NCBI GenBank assembly: GCA_044450465.1
Contig: JBIOJB010000137.1
Location: 1 to 5,942, forward strand
DNA from: JBIOJB01 sp044450465
GTDB taxonomy: Bacteria; Chloroflexota; Dormibacteria; Dormibacterales; Dormibacteraceae
DNA length: 5,942 bases
Direction: 5' to 3'
Position numbers and translations under genes: made by a program. This document shows, one piece after another, positions 5,788 through 5,942 of this stretch; positions within the stretch are counted from its first letter, which is position 1, and every line of letters starts with the position of its first letter. The notes beneath the pieces were generated by a model that was given only the letters and a program-made list of their open reading frames with translations, did no database searches and had not been told where the DNA came from.

Positions 5788-5942
5788 GCTCCCTCGCCTC
5801 CGCCAGGGCGCCTCTTCCACCATTCGGGTTTCGCGAGGCAGTCGCTTGCCAGCCGCGGACTGCGTGGGAAACCAGGCATGTCGGCGAAGGCGTTTCGGCG
5901 AGGTGATCCAGCGATCTGCAGCCAGACCGCCCCGAGCCAACC
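5784..5942 (-). CDS. Unrecognised protein, C-terminal 52 residues (5' end outside window)
   Basis: This frame is open from the window edge to TGA 5786-5784, which overlaps ATG 5787 of the SLOG gene in an ATGA junction. The tail is basic and Trp-rich (RRNAFADMPGFPRSP, CLAKPEWWKRRPGG). I do not recognise it. Support comes mainly from the overlap pattern, which matches the other operon junctions. The frame used by the SLOG gene is also open here up to 5940, so a longer SLOG protein is the competing reading. Confidence 0.4.
   Translation of the reverse strand, partial: GWLGAVWLQIAGSPRRNAFADMPGFPRSPRLASDCLAKPEWWKRRPGGGEGA

Overview
The window is a GC-rich bacterial stretch with strong Shine-Dalgarno sites and 4-bp stop/start overlaps. 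That fits an actinobacterium or another high-GC soil lineage, on a plasmid, an integrated element or an accessory chromosomal island. No rRNA, tRNA or CRISPR array was seen. The taxon cannot be fixed from the sequence alone.

Two gene sets run against each other. The minus strand carries what looks like one operon. It reads from the right edge: the end of an unrecognised gene (5942-5784), a small SLOG/DUF2493-type protein (5787-5221), the start of a ParB-family gene that breaks off after about 27 codons (5224 to about 5144), then a complete ParB-family gene (1908-892) and a second ParB-family gene that runs off the left edge (888-1). Three of the junctions are 4-bp overlaps or a 3-bp gap. No parA is in view.

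The plus strand carries two coupled tyrosine recombinases with all catalytic residues, 359 aa (1986-3065) and 660 aa (3062-5044). Size, order and the Cys cluster at the C-terminus of the larger one match TnpA and TnpB of the Tn554 family. The third gene of that family (TnpC/DUF6262) is missing. In its place is a 32-codon frame with an excellent ribosome-binding site.

The main result concerns how these two sets fit together. The broken parB start at the right and the first 26 codons of the complete parB at the left are homologous, and the homology ends at the same codon, the Arg of the conserved QPR motif. Joining the outer flanks at that codon (CGC, minus strand) restores an in-frame ParB and a continuous SLOG-parB-parB operon. 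I infer that a compact element of about 3.3 kb, holding only recombinases, inserted into the QPR codons of parB. Its left end seems to carry a substitute parB start with its own ribosome-binding site, so the target gene stays translatable after insertion.
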